From positions 1-48,331 of the forward strand of contig NZ_CALCDX010000193.1 of the NCBI RefSeq assembly GCF_937900395.1: a DNA stretch of 48,331 nucleotides. Direction: 5' to 3'. The translations under genes and the position numbers were made by a program. The DNA is from an uncultured Caulobacter sp. (lineage in GTDB: Bacteria; Pseudomonadota; Alphaproteobacteria; Caulobacterales; Caulobacteraceae). The notes beneath the pieces are model-generated. The model searched no databases. It had not been told where the DNA came from and saw only the letters and a program-made list of their open reading frames with translations. Numbering within the stretch: position 1 is the stretch's first letter; every line of letters starts with the position of its first letter. Below, one piece after another: positions 25,119 through 34,342 of the stretch.

Positions 25119-25720
25119 TCCGGGTCGTGATCGCCGAAGACCAGAAGATGGTTCTGGGCGCGTTGAGCGCCTTGCTGGAGATGGAAGGCGACATCCAGGT
25201 CGTCGGCCGCGCCGCCGATGGCGAGCAGGCGGTCGCCCTGGTCCAGGCCGAGAAACCCGACGTCCTGATCTCGGACATCGAGATGCCGGGCCTGACCGGG
25301 ATCGATGTCGCAACCCGACTGAAGACCGACGGCGCGGCCACGCGCGTGCTGATCGTCACGACCTTCGGCCGCCCTGGCTATTTGCGTCGGGCGATGGACG
25401 CGGGCGTCAAAGGTTACCTGCTGAAGGACGGGCCCAGCAGCGTGCTGGCCGCAGCGGTTCGAACCGTCGCCGCGGGCGGTCGCGCCATCGCGCCCGAACT
25501 GTCGGAGGCCGTCTGGGACGCCGAGCCCGATCCCTTGTCCGACCGCGAACGCGAGATTCTGCGCCTGGCCGAGGAGGGGCGCTCGAACAAAGACATCGCC
25601 GAGGTGCTGGACCTGTCGCCCGGCACCGTGCGCAACTATCTCTCCGAGGCGGCCCAGAAGCTGGGCGCGGCGAACCGCGTCGAGGCGGGCCGGATCGCCC
25701 GCTCCAACGGCTGGCTTTAG
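25115..25720 (+). CDS. NarL/LuxR-family response regulator
   Basis: The product is 201 residues. The receiver domain has the acidic pair EDQ (residues 8-9), the phosphoacceptor Asp54 (ISDIEMPG) and the conserved Lys in GYLLKD. The C-terminal LuxR helix-turn-helix is PLSDREREILRLAEEGRSNKDIAEVLDLSPGTVRNYLSEAAQKLG. The start overlaps the kinase stop by 4 bases. Family members bind inverted repeats as dimers; the TGAC-N4-GTCA palindrome in front of its own operon and of the receptor at 15973 is a fitting target (inference). The gene ends 4 bases from the convergent transporter, leaving no room for a conventional terminator. Confidence 0.94.
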   Translation: MIRVVIAEDQKMVLGALSALLEMEGDIQVVGRAADGEQAVALVQAEKPDVLISDIEMPGLTGIDVATRLKTDGAATRVLIVTTFGRPGYLRRAMDAGVKGYLLKDGPSSVLAAAVRTVAAGGRAIAPELSEAVWDAEPDPLSDREREILRLAEEGRSNKDIAEVLDLSPGTVRNYLSEAAQKLGAANRVEAGRIARSNGWL

Positions 25721-25724
25721 CCCG

Positions 25725-27296
25725 CTAGCTGCGTCCCCAGAGGCGTTCCCACTTCCAGCCGGTCAGGTCCTCGACGATCTGCTGGGACTCCGGCGTCTCC
25801 GCCTCGGTCGCGCCGGCGCGCAGGCGTTCGACCTCGTGGACCAGCACCTCGTGGGTGCGGGCGTTCAGGTGGAAGCGCCAGGAGATGAGCATGCCGGCGA
25901 TCATCACCAGCAGCGGACCGCCGACCATGACCAGGACCAGCGCCTGAATGGCCTGGGGCGTCTGCTGGGCCAGCGGCTGCCCCTTGGGCGCGGAGACGAA
26001 GCCGCCCAAGCCGATCAGGCTGGTGGTCAGCAGGATCGCGCCGGACTGGGCGACCTTGCGGGTCAGGGTCATGACGCCGGCGAAAATCCCCTCCCGGCGC
26101 TGGCCGGTGACCGCCTCGTCGACGTCGGGCAGGTAGTTGTAGACGCCCCACGGCACGAAGTTCAGCGTCCCGCGGCCCAGGCCCGCCAGGATGATCGGGA
26201 CGAACAGCCAGAATAGAACCGTCGGGCTCGAAGCCAGGTTGAAGATGTTGCCGTTCAGCGCCGCGACGCCGTCCGCGAAGCCCGCCGGACGGATCAGGTA
26301 GAAGGCCAAGAACAGCAGCAGGGCGACCCCGACGCTGGCGATCGCCATGCGGTAGGCGACCACCGGACCGGTGCGGATGATGACGCGGATGGCGATCATC
26401 ACCGAGATCAGCTGGGCGACGTACATGGTCGTCATTAGCTGCGAGATGATCAGGGTCGAGCCGACCATCACCGTCGCCACGAACAGCGGGAAGGCGGTGT
26501 TGAAGATGTCCTGGCTGATATAGCCGCCCAGATACAGCGACAGGTGCTGGCGGAAGGCCTTGATCTTGAGGGTCGAGAACAGATCGCGGAACATGTTGAC
26601 CGGGATCAGCGCCGCCTTGCCCCAGTCCATCGGCTCGGGCTGGATCAGCTTTTCGTCCTCGGTGTAGGGCCGCTCCCAGGACAGCAGGATCACCAGGGTC
26701 ACGACCAGGCTGAACAGCACGCCGAAGATGGCGGCCATGATCAGGAAGGTGTTGGGCGAGTCCTTGCCGCCGAAGTGGTTGATGATCAGGGTCGGCAGGT
26801 AAGAGGCCAGGATCGCCGAGCTCTGGGCGACCAGCATGCGCGCGCCCGCGAACTTGGCCTTTTCCTTGTAGTCCTTGGTCATCTCCGCCGCGAGGGTTTC
26901 CCACGGGATCAGGAACATCGTGTAGACGAACTCGAAGAAGATGAAGGTCGTCAGGTAGTAGGCGAAGGTCTGGCCCGTCACGAAGATCAGGGCGAAGGCC
27001 GGCAGCAGCGGGATGGTGAGGATCAGGAAGATCTTCCGCCGCCCGATCTTCCGCCCCACCCAGGTGTGGCGGAGGTTGTCGGAGACATAGCCGATCAGCG
27101 GGCAGGTGATGGCTTCCAAGAGGCGCGGCAGGCCCAGGATCAGGCCCGTCTCCACCGGCGAGAGCCCGCAGAAGGTGATGAAGAAATAGGCCAGCCAGCC
27201 GGTGATCACCGCCTGGGCGCCGGCGCCGAGCATGTCGCCCGAACCCCAGCCCCAGTAGTTGATCCAGGTCGGCTTGCGGACGCCCGTGCTGGCCAT
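25725..27296 (-). CDS. GPH-family (MFS) sugar/oligosaccharide:cation symporter
   Basis: This 523-residue membrane protein has about twelve hydrophobic segments. The N-terminal WINYWGWGSGDMLGAGAQAVITGWL, the loop RPLLEAITCPLIGYVSDNLRHTWVGRKIGRRK (short motif DN.R..GRR) and the PWETLAAEMTKDYKEK segment are typical of the glycoside-pentoside-hexuronide family, which includes pectin-oligomer porters such as TogT. A ribosome site GGGAAGAA precedes the ATG. It is the last gene of the minus-strand rhamnogalacturonan operon, 87 bases after the GH105 gene, so unsaturated rhamnogalacturonan disaccharide or L-rhamnose is the likely cargo (inference). Confidence 0.88.
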   Translation of the reverse strand: MASTGVRKPTWINYWGWGSGDMLGAGAQAVITGWLAYFFITFCGLSPVETGLILGLPRLLEAITCPLIGYVSDNLRHTWVGRKIGRRKIFLILTIPLLPAFALIFVTGQTFAYYLTTFIFFEFVYTMFLIPWETLAAEMTKDYKEKAKFAGARMLVAQSSAILASYLPTLIINHFGGKDSPNTFLIMAAIFGVLFSLVVTLVILLSWERPYTEDEKLIQPEPMDWGKAALIPVNMFRDLFSTLKIKAFRQHLSLYLGGYISQDIFNTAFPLFVATVMVGSTLIISQLMTTMYVAQLISVMIAIRVIIRTGPVVAYRMAIASVGVALLLFLAFYLIRPAGFADGVAALNGNIFNLASSPTVLFWLFVPIILAGLGRGTLNFVPWGVYNYLPDVDEAVTGQRREGIFAGVMTLTRKVAQSGAILLTTSLIGLGGFVSAPKGQPLAQQTPQAIQALVLVMVGGPLLVMIAGMLISWRFHLNARTHEVLVHEVERLRAGATEAETPESQQIVEDLTGWKWERLWGRS

Positions 27297-27383
27297 CTGT
27301 GTTTCTTCCCGGTTGAGGGGTCTTCACGCCCCGTGGGGCCAGCTGCGAGGGCTGGACCTTAATCAATACAAAGGGTTGCGGGG

Positions 27384-28493
27384 CTAGATGAAGGCGCGCT
27401 GGAACTCGCCCAGCGCCAGCATGGCCAGCGACTGGCCGTAGGGCATCGAGGTCAGCGGGATGTCCTTGTAGCCCTGGATCGTGTCGAAGACCGGAGTGCC
27501 GAACGAGACCTGCTGGAGCTCGCCCTTGTCGTCGATGTTCACCAGGACGCCCTTGATCGCGCGGATCGCGACCGCCTCGTATTCCTTGCCGATGTAGCGC
27601 TTACGCACGGCCTTCAGGATGCCGTAGGCGAAGCCGGCCGTGGCCGAGGCCTCCAGGTACGAGGTCTTGTCGTTGATGATCGTGCGCCACAGGCCCGTCT
27701 CCTGGTCCTGGAACTGCGTCAACGCCTTGATCTGGGCTTCCAGCGCGTCGATCAGGAAGGCGCGCAGGCCATCGCCCGGCTTCAGGTCCAAGAGCTCGAT
27801 GAACTCGGGGATGGCGATCGTCACCCAGCAGTTCCCGCGCGCCCACAGGGCGTCGGCGAAGTTGTGGCGGCCCAGGAACGTCCAGCCGTGGAACCACAGG
27901 CCGGTCTTGCGGTCGGCCAGGTACTTGATGTGGACCATGAACTGGCGCTTGGCCTCCTCGACGAAGTCGGGGCGGTCGAGCAAGAGGCCGATCTTGGCCA
28001 GCGGCAGCACGCTCATCATCAGCGTGTCGTCCCACAGCTGCTGGGGGTTCTCGCTGTTGAAGACGATGTGCTGGAAGCCGCCTTCCTCGGTGCGCGGACC
28101 CTCGTACATGACGTAGTCGGCCCAGGTCTCGAGATAGGGGATGTAGGTGTGGTCGCCGGTGGCCTCGTAGAGATAGGCCAGGGTCAGGAACGGCGAGACC
28201 GTGTTGATGTTCTTGGTCGGGGTGCCGGCCTCGAAGCGGTCGGCGAACCACCTGACCATGATGTCGAAGGCGCGCTCGTCGCCCCACATCTCGTACTGCT
28301 TCCACAGGCCGTAGAGGCCGACGCCGTGCGTCCACTCCCAGTCGTTCCAGCCCTTGGTGTCGATGACGCGGCCGTCGTCGAGGCGGAGCAGGAATTCGCC
28401 GGTCTCGTCGGTGATGTCGACCAGATTGCTGATCAGGGCGGCGATCTTGGCCTTGATGTCCTTGGCCTCGAGGCCGTGGGCGAGATTGGGCAC
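27384..28493 (-). CDS. GH105 unsaturated rhamnogalacturonyl hydrolase
   Basis: The product is 369 residues, starting at GTG (28493) with TCTGGAG upstream. It has no signal peptide and so is cytoplasmic. The (alpha/alpha)6 barrel of GH105/GH88 is indicated by WEWTHGVGLYGLWKQYEMWGD, the catalytic-Asp loop LWDDTLMM (Asp156 probably the acid/base), FADALWARGNCWV and the C-terminal SMPYGQSLAMLALGEF. The family hydrates the 4,5-double bond of lyase-generated disaccharides, releasing L-rhamnose from unsaturated GalA-Rha. That links the PL11 lyase to the rhamnose catabolic genes of this operon. Confidence 0.92.
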   Translation of the reverse strand: MPNLAHGLEAKDIKAKIAALISNLVDITDETGEFLLRLDDGRVIDTKGWNDWEWTHGVGLYGLWKQYEMWGDERAFDIMVRWFADRFEAGTPTKNINTVSPFLTLAYLYEATGDHTYIPYLETWADYVMYEGPRTEEGGFQHIVFNSENPQQLWDDTLMMSVLPLAKIGLLLDRPDFVEEAKRQFMVHIKYLADRKTGLWFHGWTFLGRHNFADALWARGNCWVTIAIPEFIELLDLKPGDGLRAFLIDALEAQIKALTQFQDQETGLWRTIINDKTSYLEASATAGFAYGILKAVRKRYIGKEYEAVAIRAIKGVLVNIDDKGELQQVSFGTPVFDTIQGYKDIPLTSMPYGQSLAMLALGEFQRAFI

Positions 28494-28516
28494 GGGTAGT
28501 CTCCAGAAGTCCGGTA

Positions 28517-31500
28517 TCAGGGTTTGAAATCGGGCGCCGGGACACGGGCGACGGGAACGCCGCCGCGCACGGTCCGCAGGTTGACGAGCTTGACGGATTC
28601 CAGCGCGTCGCCAGGGGCGCCGTCGCTGGTCACCGCCAGGGCGAGGGTGTTCTTGCCGCGTGGGTCAATGATCCCATTGGGCAGGACGAAGGTCCGCTGC
28701 GGGCCGACATGGGCGATGAACTGCCCCATGTTCCAGCCGTTGACGAAGATCAGCACGCGGTAGCGCTTGTTCGGCGAGCGTGGCTTGTCGGGATCGCCGA
28801 TGGTCAGGCCCAGGCTCACGTCGTGATCCTTGGGCAGGGCGAGGTCGAAGCTCGTCCGATACCAGGTCGTGCCGGCGTACGGCTGGGCGGCGGCCATGTC
28901 GGCCTTGGCCCAGGCGGCGTCGGGGAAGCCCGGCAGGTGCCAGCCCTCGCGCTCGCCGTACTGGCCGCCGTTGTTCAGCGAGCCGCGCACCGGATCGGCG
29001 ATGTCCTCGCCGCCCTTGTTGCCCTGGATCTTCCAGGCGATCGGGACGGCGAAGCTGTAGGTGCCGGGACCCGACAGCGAGGCCGAGACCAGGCCGCGCG
29101 CCTCCTTGTGGAAGTCGTCGGCGTCGAGGTCCCAGTTGTGGCCGTTGTTGCGGACCATGACCGACAGCACGTGCTCGCCGGTTCCGCGCAGCTCGGCGGG
29201 GATCTGGAAGGTCGCCACGCCCGTAGTGATCGGGCGGGGCAGGCCGCCGTCCAGCTCGTGCTGGCCCAGGAACCTGCCGTCCAGCCACACCTGCAGCATG
29301 CCCGCGCCGCCGGCGCCGTAGTGCAGGGTCAGAGTGTCGATGTCGGCGCGGCCTTGGTAGCGACCCCGGTACCAGACATCGCCGTTGTGGAAGCCGTAGG
29401 TGCTCATGTCGAGCGCCGGCTGGCCGGCCGGGCCGCGCACGGTTGACGCGCTGCGACGGCCCTCGGTCTTCATCCAGCTGCTGTCGTCGAACTTCGGATC
29501 GGCTTCCGGCGATCCGGGCGCGGTCTTCCAGTCGAGCTTGGCGAGGTCGGGCAGGGTGATGGGGGCCGGACCGGGCAGTTGCTTGTCGGCCAGCAGGCTG
29601 CCTGACGTTGTGGCCTTGGCCGCGAGCTTGGCGCCGTTCCAGCGGATCGCGGTAACTGCCTTGGGGGCGAAGACCTCGAGCGGGCTGTCGGCTTCCGTGT
29701 CGCCGGTCAGGCTGAGGACGCCGCCCTTGATAACGTCGCTCCGCACCAGGCCAGGGCCTCGGACCAACGCATTCTCGCGCCGCCAGAAGGTCTGGCCGGT
29801 TTCGGCGTCGGCCAGCAACAGGGTCAGGGGCGGACGGCCGCCGCCCGTTATGCGGACGCGGGCCAGGCCCTTGTGCGCGTAAGTCAGCTTCAGGTCGCCC
29901 TTCGCCGGGTCGAAGACGGATTGAACCTCGCCCTCGATCACCTCCACCTTCGGCGTGCTGGCGTATCGCAGCGCCGTCTCGCCCGCCTCGCCGGCGCGGC
30001 CGTAGAGCAGGGCTAGGTCGCCGTCGTTCCACTTCAGGTGCGTCTGGATCTCGGATGTCGAATAGACCAGCCGCTGGCCGCCCAGATCGTAGCTGGCCAT
30101 CAGCATCTTGCTGTCCTGGCCCTTGATCCGGCTGAGAACGACGTACTCGCCGTCACGGGTCTTCACCTTGAAGGTGAAGAACTCGTCGCCCGTGGCGCTG
30201 CTGGGATTGTGAACCACCACATAGAGGTGGCTTCCGGTCTCGGCGTTGACGTTGTGATAGACGCGGACCTTGTCATTGGAGGGGACGACCGCCTCGCCCT
30301 TGTCCATACGGGTCAGGTCCGGGACAGCGCCGATGAAGTCGCCCATCTGCTTCATCACCCGCGCCTTGTCGCGCAGGCCACGGGCCTCGTCGATGGCCGA
30401 GCCGTAGTCGTAGGACGTGAACACCACGGGGGCCGGGAGCCAGCCCCAGCTGGTCCCGCCGTAGGTCATGTAGAAGCTCTGCAGCGTCAGGCCGTTGGCG
30501 ATGTTGGTCCCGTAGAAGACCCGCTGGTAGCCCACGCCGCGGTGGATGGCGGTGCAGTCATAGTCGCCGTTGCTGCCCCAATAGTCGAACCAGCCACCGC
30601 CGAACTCGGCCAGAAAGCCGGGCGTATTGGGGCTGGCCGAAGCCCCGCCCTTGGCCCCGCCGGTCCCATAGATCCCCCAGTCGGGCGCGACGCCGGGGCT
30701 GGAGGGCGTGGAGTCGACCTTGCAACTGCCGCCCGGATAGCCGTCGAAGGCGTAGAGGTCGTTCGGCCCTTCCACCGTGCCCGGCACGTTAGAACCCTTC
30801 GGCACCCAGTAGCCGTTGCGGCCCTTGTCGTTGTGGAAGATCGGGACGGTGATCCCGTCCGCCTTGGCCTTGTCGGCCAGCCATTTCATGTAGCGCTGCT
30901 GCGGCGCGCCGACGACGTCCAGCTCGTTCTCGATCTGGTGGGCGATGACTGTACCCTGGCCGGTGGTCAATTGGTGGCGGGCGATGACGGCGTTGATCTG
31001 GGTCAGCCACTCGTCGGCGGCCGTGATGTATTCCGGCGCGTCGGTGCGGGCGCGGGCCTGCTGGTTGACCAGCCAGCCGGGGAAGCCGCCGCGCGTCAGC
31101 TCGGCGTTCACATAGGGGCCGGCGCGGGTGATGACATAGAGGCCTTCTTCCTTGGCCATGGTCAGCACGCGGTCCATGTCGCGCACGCCCGAGAAGTCGT
31201 AGACCCCCTGCTTGGGCGAGTGGTAGCCCCAGTCGAAATAGATCGCGACCGTGTTGTAGCCGCTGGCCTTCATCTTCTGGAGGATGTCGCGCCACAGGTC
31301 GGGGCTCGGCACGCGGAAGGGGTGGAACTCGCCGCCCCACGAGAACATCCGCTGGCCGTCGACCATCAGCGAATACTTGTCCCAGGTGATCTTGTGAGCC
31401 TGCGCCGGCTTGGCCGCGGCCGCCTGATCGCCGCCTTCCTTCAGCACGGTGAAGTGGCGCACCGTCCCGGACAGCTCGGGCAACTCGGTCTTCGGTGTCC

Positions 31501-32281
31501 AGGTGCGGAAGCCATCCTTGCTTTCGGAGTACCAGTAGCGCTTGTCCTGGTAGGCGTCGAAATAGATGCGCCAGCCGCCGTCGGGCGTGCGGGCCATGGC
31601 CGGCCCTTCCAGGAAGCGGCCCCAGCCGGCCCAGTCGCCAGTCCCCTTCGGCTGCCACGGACCGTCCAGCGACGGCGCGGTCCAGAGCTCGATGAACTTG
31701 CTGGTCTCGTTCTTGGCGAAGGCCTGGTAGAGGCTTCCCTCGCGCACCACGAAGGTGTCGATGAAGTTCGGACCTAGGCCCGCCAGCGGCTTGGGCGCGC
31801 TCCAGCTCACCAGCGCCGGATCCGAGGCGGTGATCCGGTAGGGCTGGAACTGCCCTTGTTGACCCGTGGTGGAAACCGACAGGATGAGGCTGACGGAGCC
31901 GTCCCCGTCGACGAACCATTCCGGCGCCCAGCTGTTGGTCGCGCCGGGAACCTCGACCTTGACGTCGCGCAGGAAGGTCCAGTCCGAGAGGTCCTTGCTG
32001 CGAGCCAGACCGATCGTGTCGCCCGACCAGCCAGTGGTGTAGGCGACATAGTACCAGCCGTCCGTATGCTTCATCACGCTGGGGTCGCGGATGAGGCCCC
32101 TCGGCGGCGTGTAGGCCAGCGGCTTCTTCAGCGCAAAGCGCGTCCCGTCGGCCGAGTCGTAGACGCTCATGTTCGACTGGCTGGCGTTGGTGAACGCCGT
32201 CATCGTGTAGCGGACAGGCTCCGCCAAGGCGCTCGTCGCGAGGAGCGCGGCGGTCAAACCGATAAGCGGTGACAAACGCAT
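28517..32281 (-). CDS. Exported GH43-GH35 fusion: two glycosidases in one polypeptide
   Basis: The product is 1254 residues with signal peptide MRLSPLIGLTAALLATSALA. Residues ~50-285 form a GH43-like five-bladed propeller: Asp66 in LIRDPSV (base), Asp175 in NFIDTF and Glu225 in FLEGPAM (acid) sit in the expected order. After an Ala/Lys linker (~285-297) a GH35 beta-galactosidase domain begins (KYSLMVDGQRMFSWGGEFHPFRVP), with acid/base Glu453 in QIENEL and nucleophile Glu559 in FLAEFGGG. Residues ~640-1240 resemble the BetaGal accessory and jelly-roll domains (DSKMLMASYDLGGQRLVYSTSE; MLQVWLDGRFLGQHELDGG). It probably removes arabinan/galactan side chains of rhamnogalacturonan-I in the periplasm. 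It starts 3 bases after rhaM. Confidence 0.9.
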   Translation of the reverse strand: MRLSPLIGLTAALLATSALAEPVRYTMTAFTNASQSNMSVYDSADGTRFALKKPLAYTPPRGLIRDPSVMKHTDGWYYVAYTTGWSGDTIGLARSKDLSDWTFLRDVKVEVPGATNSWAPEWFVDGDGSVSLILSVSTTGQQGQFQPYRITASDPALVSWSAPKPLAGLGPNFIDTFVVREGSLYQAFAKNETSKFIELWTAPSLDGPWQPKGTGDWAGWGRFLEGPAMARTPDGGWRIYFDAYQDKRYWYSESKDGFRTWTPKTELPELSGTVRHFTVLKEGGDQAAAAKPAQAHKITWDKYSLMVDGQRMFSWGGEFHPFRVPSPDLWRDILQKMKASGYNTVAIYFDWGYHSPKQGVYDFSGVRDMDRVLTMAKEEGLYVITRAGPYVNAELTRGGFPGWLVNQQARARTDAPEYITAADEWLTQINAVIARHQLTTGQGTVIAHQIENELDVVGAPQQRYMKWLADKAKADGITVPIFHNDKGRNGYWVPKGSNVPGTVEGPNDLYAFDGYPGGSCKVDSTPSSPGVAPDWGIYGTGGAKGGASASPNTPGFLAEFGGGWFDYWGSNGDYDCTAIHRGVGYQRVFYGTNIANGLTLQSFYMTYGGTSWGWLPAPVVFTSYDYGSAIDEARGLRDKARVMKQMGDFIGAVPDLTRMDKGEAVVPSNDKVRVYHNVNAETGSHLYVVVHNPSSATGDEFFTFKVKTRDGEYVVLSRIKGQDSKMLMASYDLGGQRLVYSTSEIQTHLKWNDGDLALLYGRAGEAGETALRYASTPKVEVIEGEVQSVFDPAKGDLKLTYAHKGLARVRITGGGRPPLTLLLADAETGQTFWRRENALVRGPGLVRSDVIKGGVLSLTGDTEADSPLEVFAPKAVTAIRWNGAKLAAKATTSGSLLADKQLPGPAPITLPDLAKLDWKTAPGSPEADPKFDDSSWMKTEGRRSASTVRGPAGQPALDMSTYGFHNGDVWYRGRYQGRADIDTLTLHYGAGGAGMLQVWLDGRFLGQHELDGGLPRPITTGVATFQIPAELRGTGEHVLSVMVRNNGHNWDLDADDFHKEARGLVSASLSGPGTYSFAVPIAWKIQGNKGGEDIADPVRGSLNNGGQYGEREGWHLPGFPDAAWAKADMAAAQPYAGTTWYRTSFDLALPKDHDVSLGLTIGDPDKPRSPNKRYRVLIFVNGWNMGQFIAHVGPQRTFVLPNGIIDPRGKNTLALAVTSDGAPGDALESVKLVNLRTVRGGVPVARVPAPDFKP

Positions 32282-32284
32282 GCC

Positions 32285-32620
32285 TTAGCCCTCGAAGTAG
32301 AAGACGGGCTTCAGCGGCCACTCGACGGGCTTGTTGTCCGGGTGCACGGCCATCAGGTCGGCCATGTAGTCCCACCAGCGCTTCATCACCGGCTGCAGCG
32401 GCAGGGCGTCCTTCTTGTGGTCGGGACGCAGGCGCAGCACAGCGAAGAGGCTCATGGTCTCTTCGTCCAGGAAGATCGAGTAGTCGTACACGCCGGCGTC
32501 GCGCAGCGCCTCGGCGAGATCCGGCCAAAGCTCGTCATGGCGACGCTCGTACTCGGCCGCGACGCCCGGCTTCAGCTGCATGCGGAAGGCGAGGGGGCGG
32601 CTTTCCGTGGTCGTGCTCAT
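32285..32620 (-). CDS. rhaM: L-rhamnose mutarotase
   Basis: This 111-residue protein is near the family length. The N-terminal LAFRMQLKPGVAAEYERRHDELWPDL, the YDYSIFLDEETMSLFAVLR strand and VMKRWWDYMADLM are the RhaM signature. The enzyme interconverts alpha- and beta-L-rhamnopyranose so that the dehydrogenase gets the right anomer. A strong ribosome site (GGGAGGA) precedes the ATG. It sits in the operon between the GH43-GH35 gene and the lactonase gene and identifies L-rhamnose as the sugar handled here. Confidence 0.95.
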   Translation of the reverse strand: MSTTTESRPLAFRMQLKPGVAAEYERRHDELWPDLAEALRDAGVYDYSIFLDEETMSLFAVLRLRPDHKKDALPLQPVMKRWWDYMADLMAVHPDNKPVEWPLKPVFYFEG

Positions 32621-32648
32621 GTCGTCCTCCCGTTCGGTCTTGTTCTTG

Positions 32649-33557
32649 TCAGTTCGGCAGCCGGTAGATCCGCCGGGCGTTGGCGGCGAACAGCGCCTCT
32701 CGCTCCTCGTCGCTGAAGCCCGCCGTGATCGCGTCGTAGGCGGCGTAGAAGGCGCCGAAGCTTCCGTGGACCTTCTCGACCGGGAAGTTGCTGGCGAACA
32801 GGCTGCGCTCGACGCCGAAGGTCTCGATGACCTGAAGGACGAAGGGCCTGAGGCTCTCGACGGTCCACGCGCGATCGATCATCGCCAAGCCGGAGATCTT
32901 GCAGCTGACATGCGGACGTTCGGCCAGCGCCGCCAAGCCGTCGCGCCAAGCCGCGAGACCCGCTTCGTCGCGGTCCGTCGGCATGCCCGCATGATTGATG
33001 ACCAGCGGAATGTCCGGATGGGCGTCAGTCAGCTCGGCCGCGACCTGCATCTGCGACGGATAGAGTTGCAGGTCGAACGAGAGACCGTATTTGGCCAACA
33101 GGGCGAAGCCCTCGCGCCACTGGGCGTCCAACAGCTTGTCGGTCGGGCCGTAGGTCTTGGCCGGATCCCGGTGCCAGTTGACGATCTGGCGGATCCCCCG
33201 GACGTTTCGCCGCGCCGCATGCGCGGCCAGCATCGTCTCGACGCCCGGGTCATCGAGGTTGGCCCCAGCCACGATGCCGCCGATCACGCCGCGCTGGTCG
33301 GCGATCGACTGAAGCCAGTCGGTTTCCGAAAGCTGGTCCTTCGGCGGCAGGCCGCATTCGATGTGGACGACCTCGACGACGTTCCAGCCCTTGGCGTCGG
33401 CCAGATAGTCGTCGAGCCCGTAGGACTTGTAGGCGATCGGCGTCATGTCGCCGGCCGGATTGTTCGGCAGCGGCGTGTCCTGAAGCCAGGTGTAATAGTG
33501 CCGATCGAGGTCCCACAGGTGCATGTGGGGATCGACGATGGGACCCGCGTACGCCAT
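32649..33557 (-). CDS. Amidohydrolase_2 family lactonase, probable L-rhamnono-1,4-lactonase
   Basis: The product is 302 residues from the ATG at 33557; another ATG at 33569 is too close to the AGGAGG that overlaps the upstream stop. The metal-binding N-terminal IVDPHMHLWD, a central VNWHRDP, PLVINHAG and the C-terminal FASNFPVEKV are those of the L-fuconolactonase/L-rhamnonolactonase branch of the amidohydrolase superfamily. It would open L-rhamnono-lactone to L-rhamnonate, the second step of the non-phosphorylated pathway. The assignment to rhamnonolactone rests on its neighbours; the fold assignment is firm. Confidence 0.85.
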   Translation of the reverse strand: MAYAGPIVDPHMHLWDLDRHYYTWLQDTPLPNNPAGDMTPIAYKSYGLDDYLADAKGWNVVEVVHIECGLPPKDQLSETDWLQSIADQRGVIGGIVAGANLDDPGVETMLAAHAARRNVRGIRQIVNWHRDPAKTYGPTDKLLDAQWREGFALLAKYGLSFDLQLYPSQMQVAAELTDAHPDIPLVINHAGMPTDRDEAGLAAWRDGLAALAERPHVSCKISGLAMIDRAWTVESLRPFVLQVIETFGVERSLFASNFPVEKVHGSFGAFYAAYDAITAGFSDEEREALFAANARRIYRLPN

Positions 33558-33574
33558 GGCTCCGACCATCCCTC

Positions 33575-34342
33575 CTAGAACGTGGTCCGGCCGCCGGAGG
33601 TGTCGAAGGTCGCCGCGGTGGTGAAGCTGCACTCCTCCGACGCCATGAAGCAGACCATGGCGGCGCTCTCGTGGACCTCGCCCAGGCGACCCATCGGGAT
33701 CTTGCCCTTCATGTATTCGACCTGGCTCGGCGGCAGCTGCTCCAGGATCGGGCTCTCGAAGGTCGCGGGGGTCAGGCTGTTGGCGATCACGCCCTTGGTC
33801 GCCAGTTCCTTGCCCAGGGACTTGGTCAGGCCGATCACCGCCGCCTTGGACGCCGAATAGGCGCCGGCGTTCGGGTTGCCTTCCTTGCCGGCCACCGAGG
33901 CGACGTTGACGATGCGGCCGTAGCCGCCGGCCAGCATGAAGGGGACCACGGCCTTGCAGCAGTAGAAGACGCCGTTGACGTTGATGTCGAAGACGCGCTT
34001 CCAGCTGTCGGTCGGATACTCGTAGACGGTGGCCGTCGCGCCGGTGATCCCGGCCGAGGCGACCAGGATGTCGATTCGGCCCAGAGCCGCATTGGCCGCC
34101 TTGGCGGCCGAGAGCACGGCGGCCTCGTCCGAGACATCGAGCGCCGTCGTGTGGCTGGCGCCGACCTCTTCGGCGGCGGCTTTCAGGCCTTCCGCGTCGA
34201 GGTCCCAGAGCGAGACCTTGCCGCCTTCGGCGACGATGCGCGCGGCGACGGCCCGACCCAGGCCCGAGGCTCCGCCGGTGACAATCGCCGTGCGCCCCGA
34301 AAAGCGATTGGCGTACACGTTCGAAGAAGGGACTGGGCTCAC
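33575..34342 (-). CDS. SDR dehydrogenase, probable L-2-keto-3-deoxyrhamnonate 4-dehydrogenase (LRA5-like)
   Basis: The product is 255 residues from a GTG at 34342 that overlaps the diketo-hydrolase stop by 4 bases (GTGA). The NAD-binding TGGASGLG (residues 22-29), NASAG-type DILVASAG, catalytic Ser149 and Tyr162-x3-Lys166 (AYSASK) are intact, making it a classical short-chain dehydrogenase. Position between the hydrolase and lactonase genes matches the dehydrogenase that makes L-2,4-diketo-3-deoxyrhamnonate in the Sphingomonas-type rhamnose pathway. Substrate is inferred from context; the other SDR of this locus (37482) is assigned the first step. Confidence 0.85.
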   Translation of the reverse strand: MSPVPSSNVYANRFSGRTAIVTGGASGLGRAVAARIVAEGGKVSLWDLDAEGLKAAAEEVGASHTTALDVSDEAAVLSAAKAANAALGRIDILVASAGITGATATVYEYPTDSWKRVFDINVNGVFYCCKAVVPFMLAGGYGRIVNVASVAGKEGNPNAGAYSASKAAVIGLTKSLGKELATKGVIANSLTPATFESPILEQLPPSQVEYMKGKIPMGRLGEVHESAAMVCFMASEECSFTTAATFDTSGGRTTF

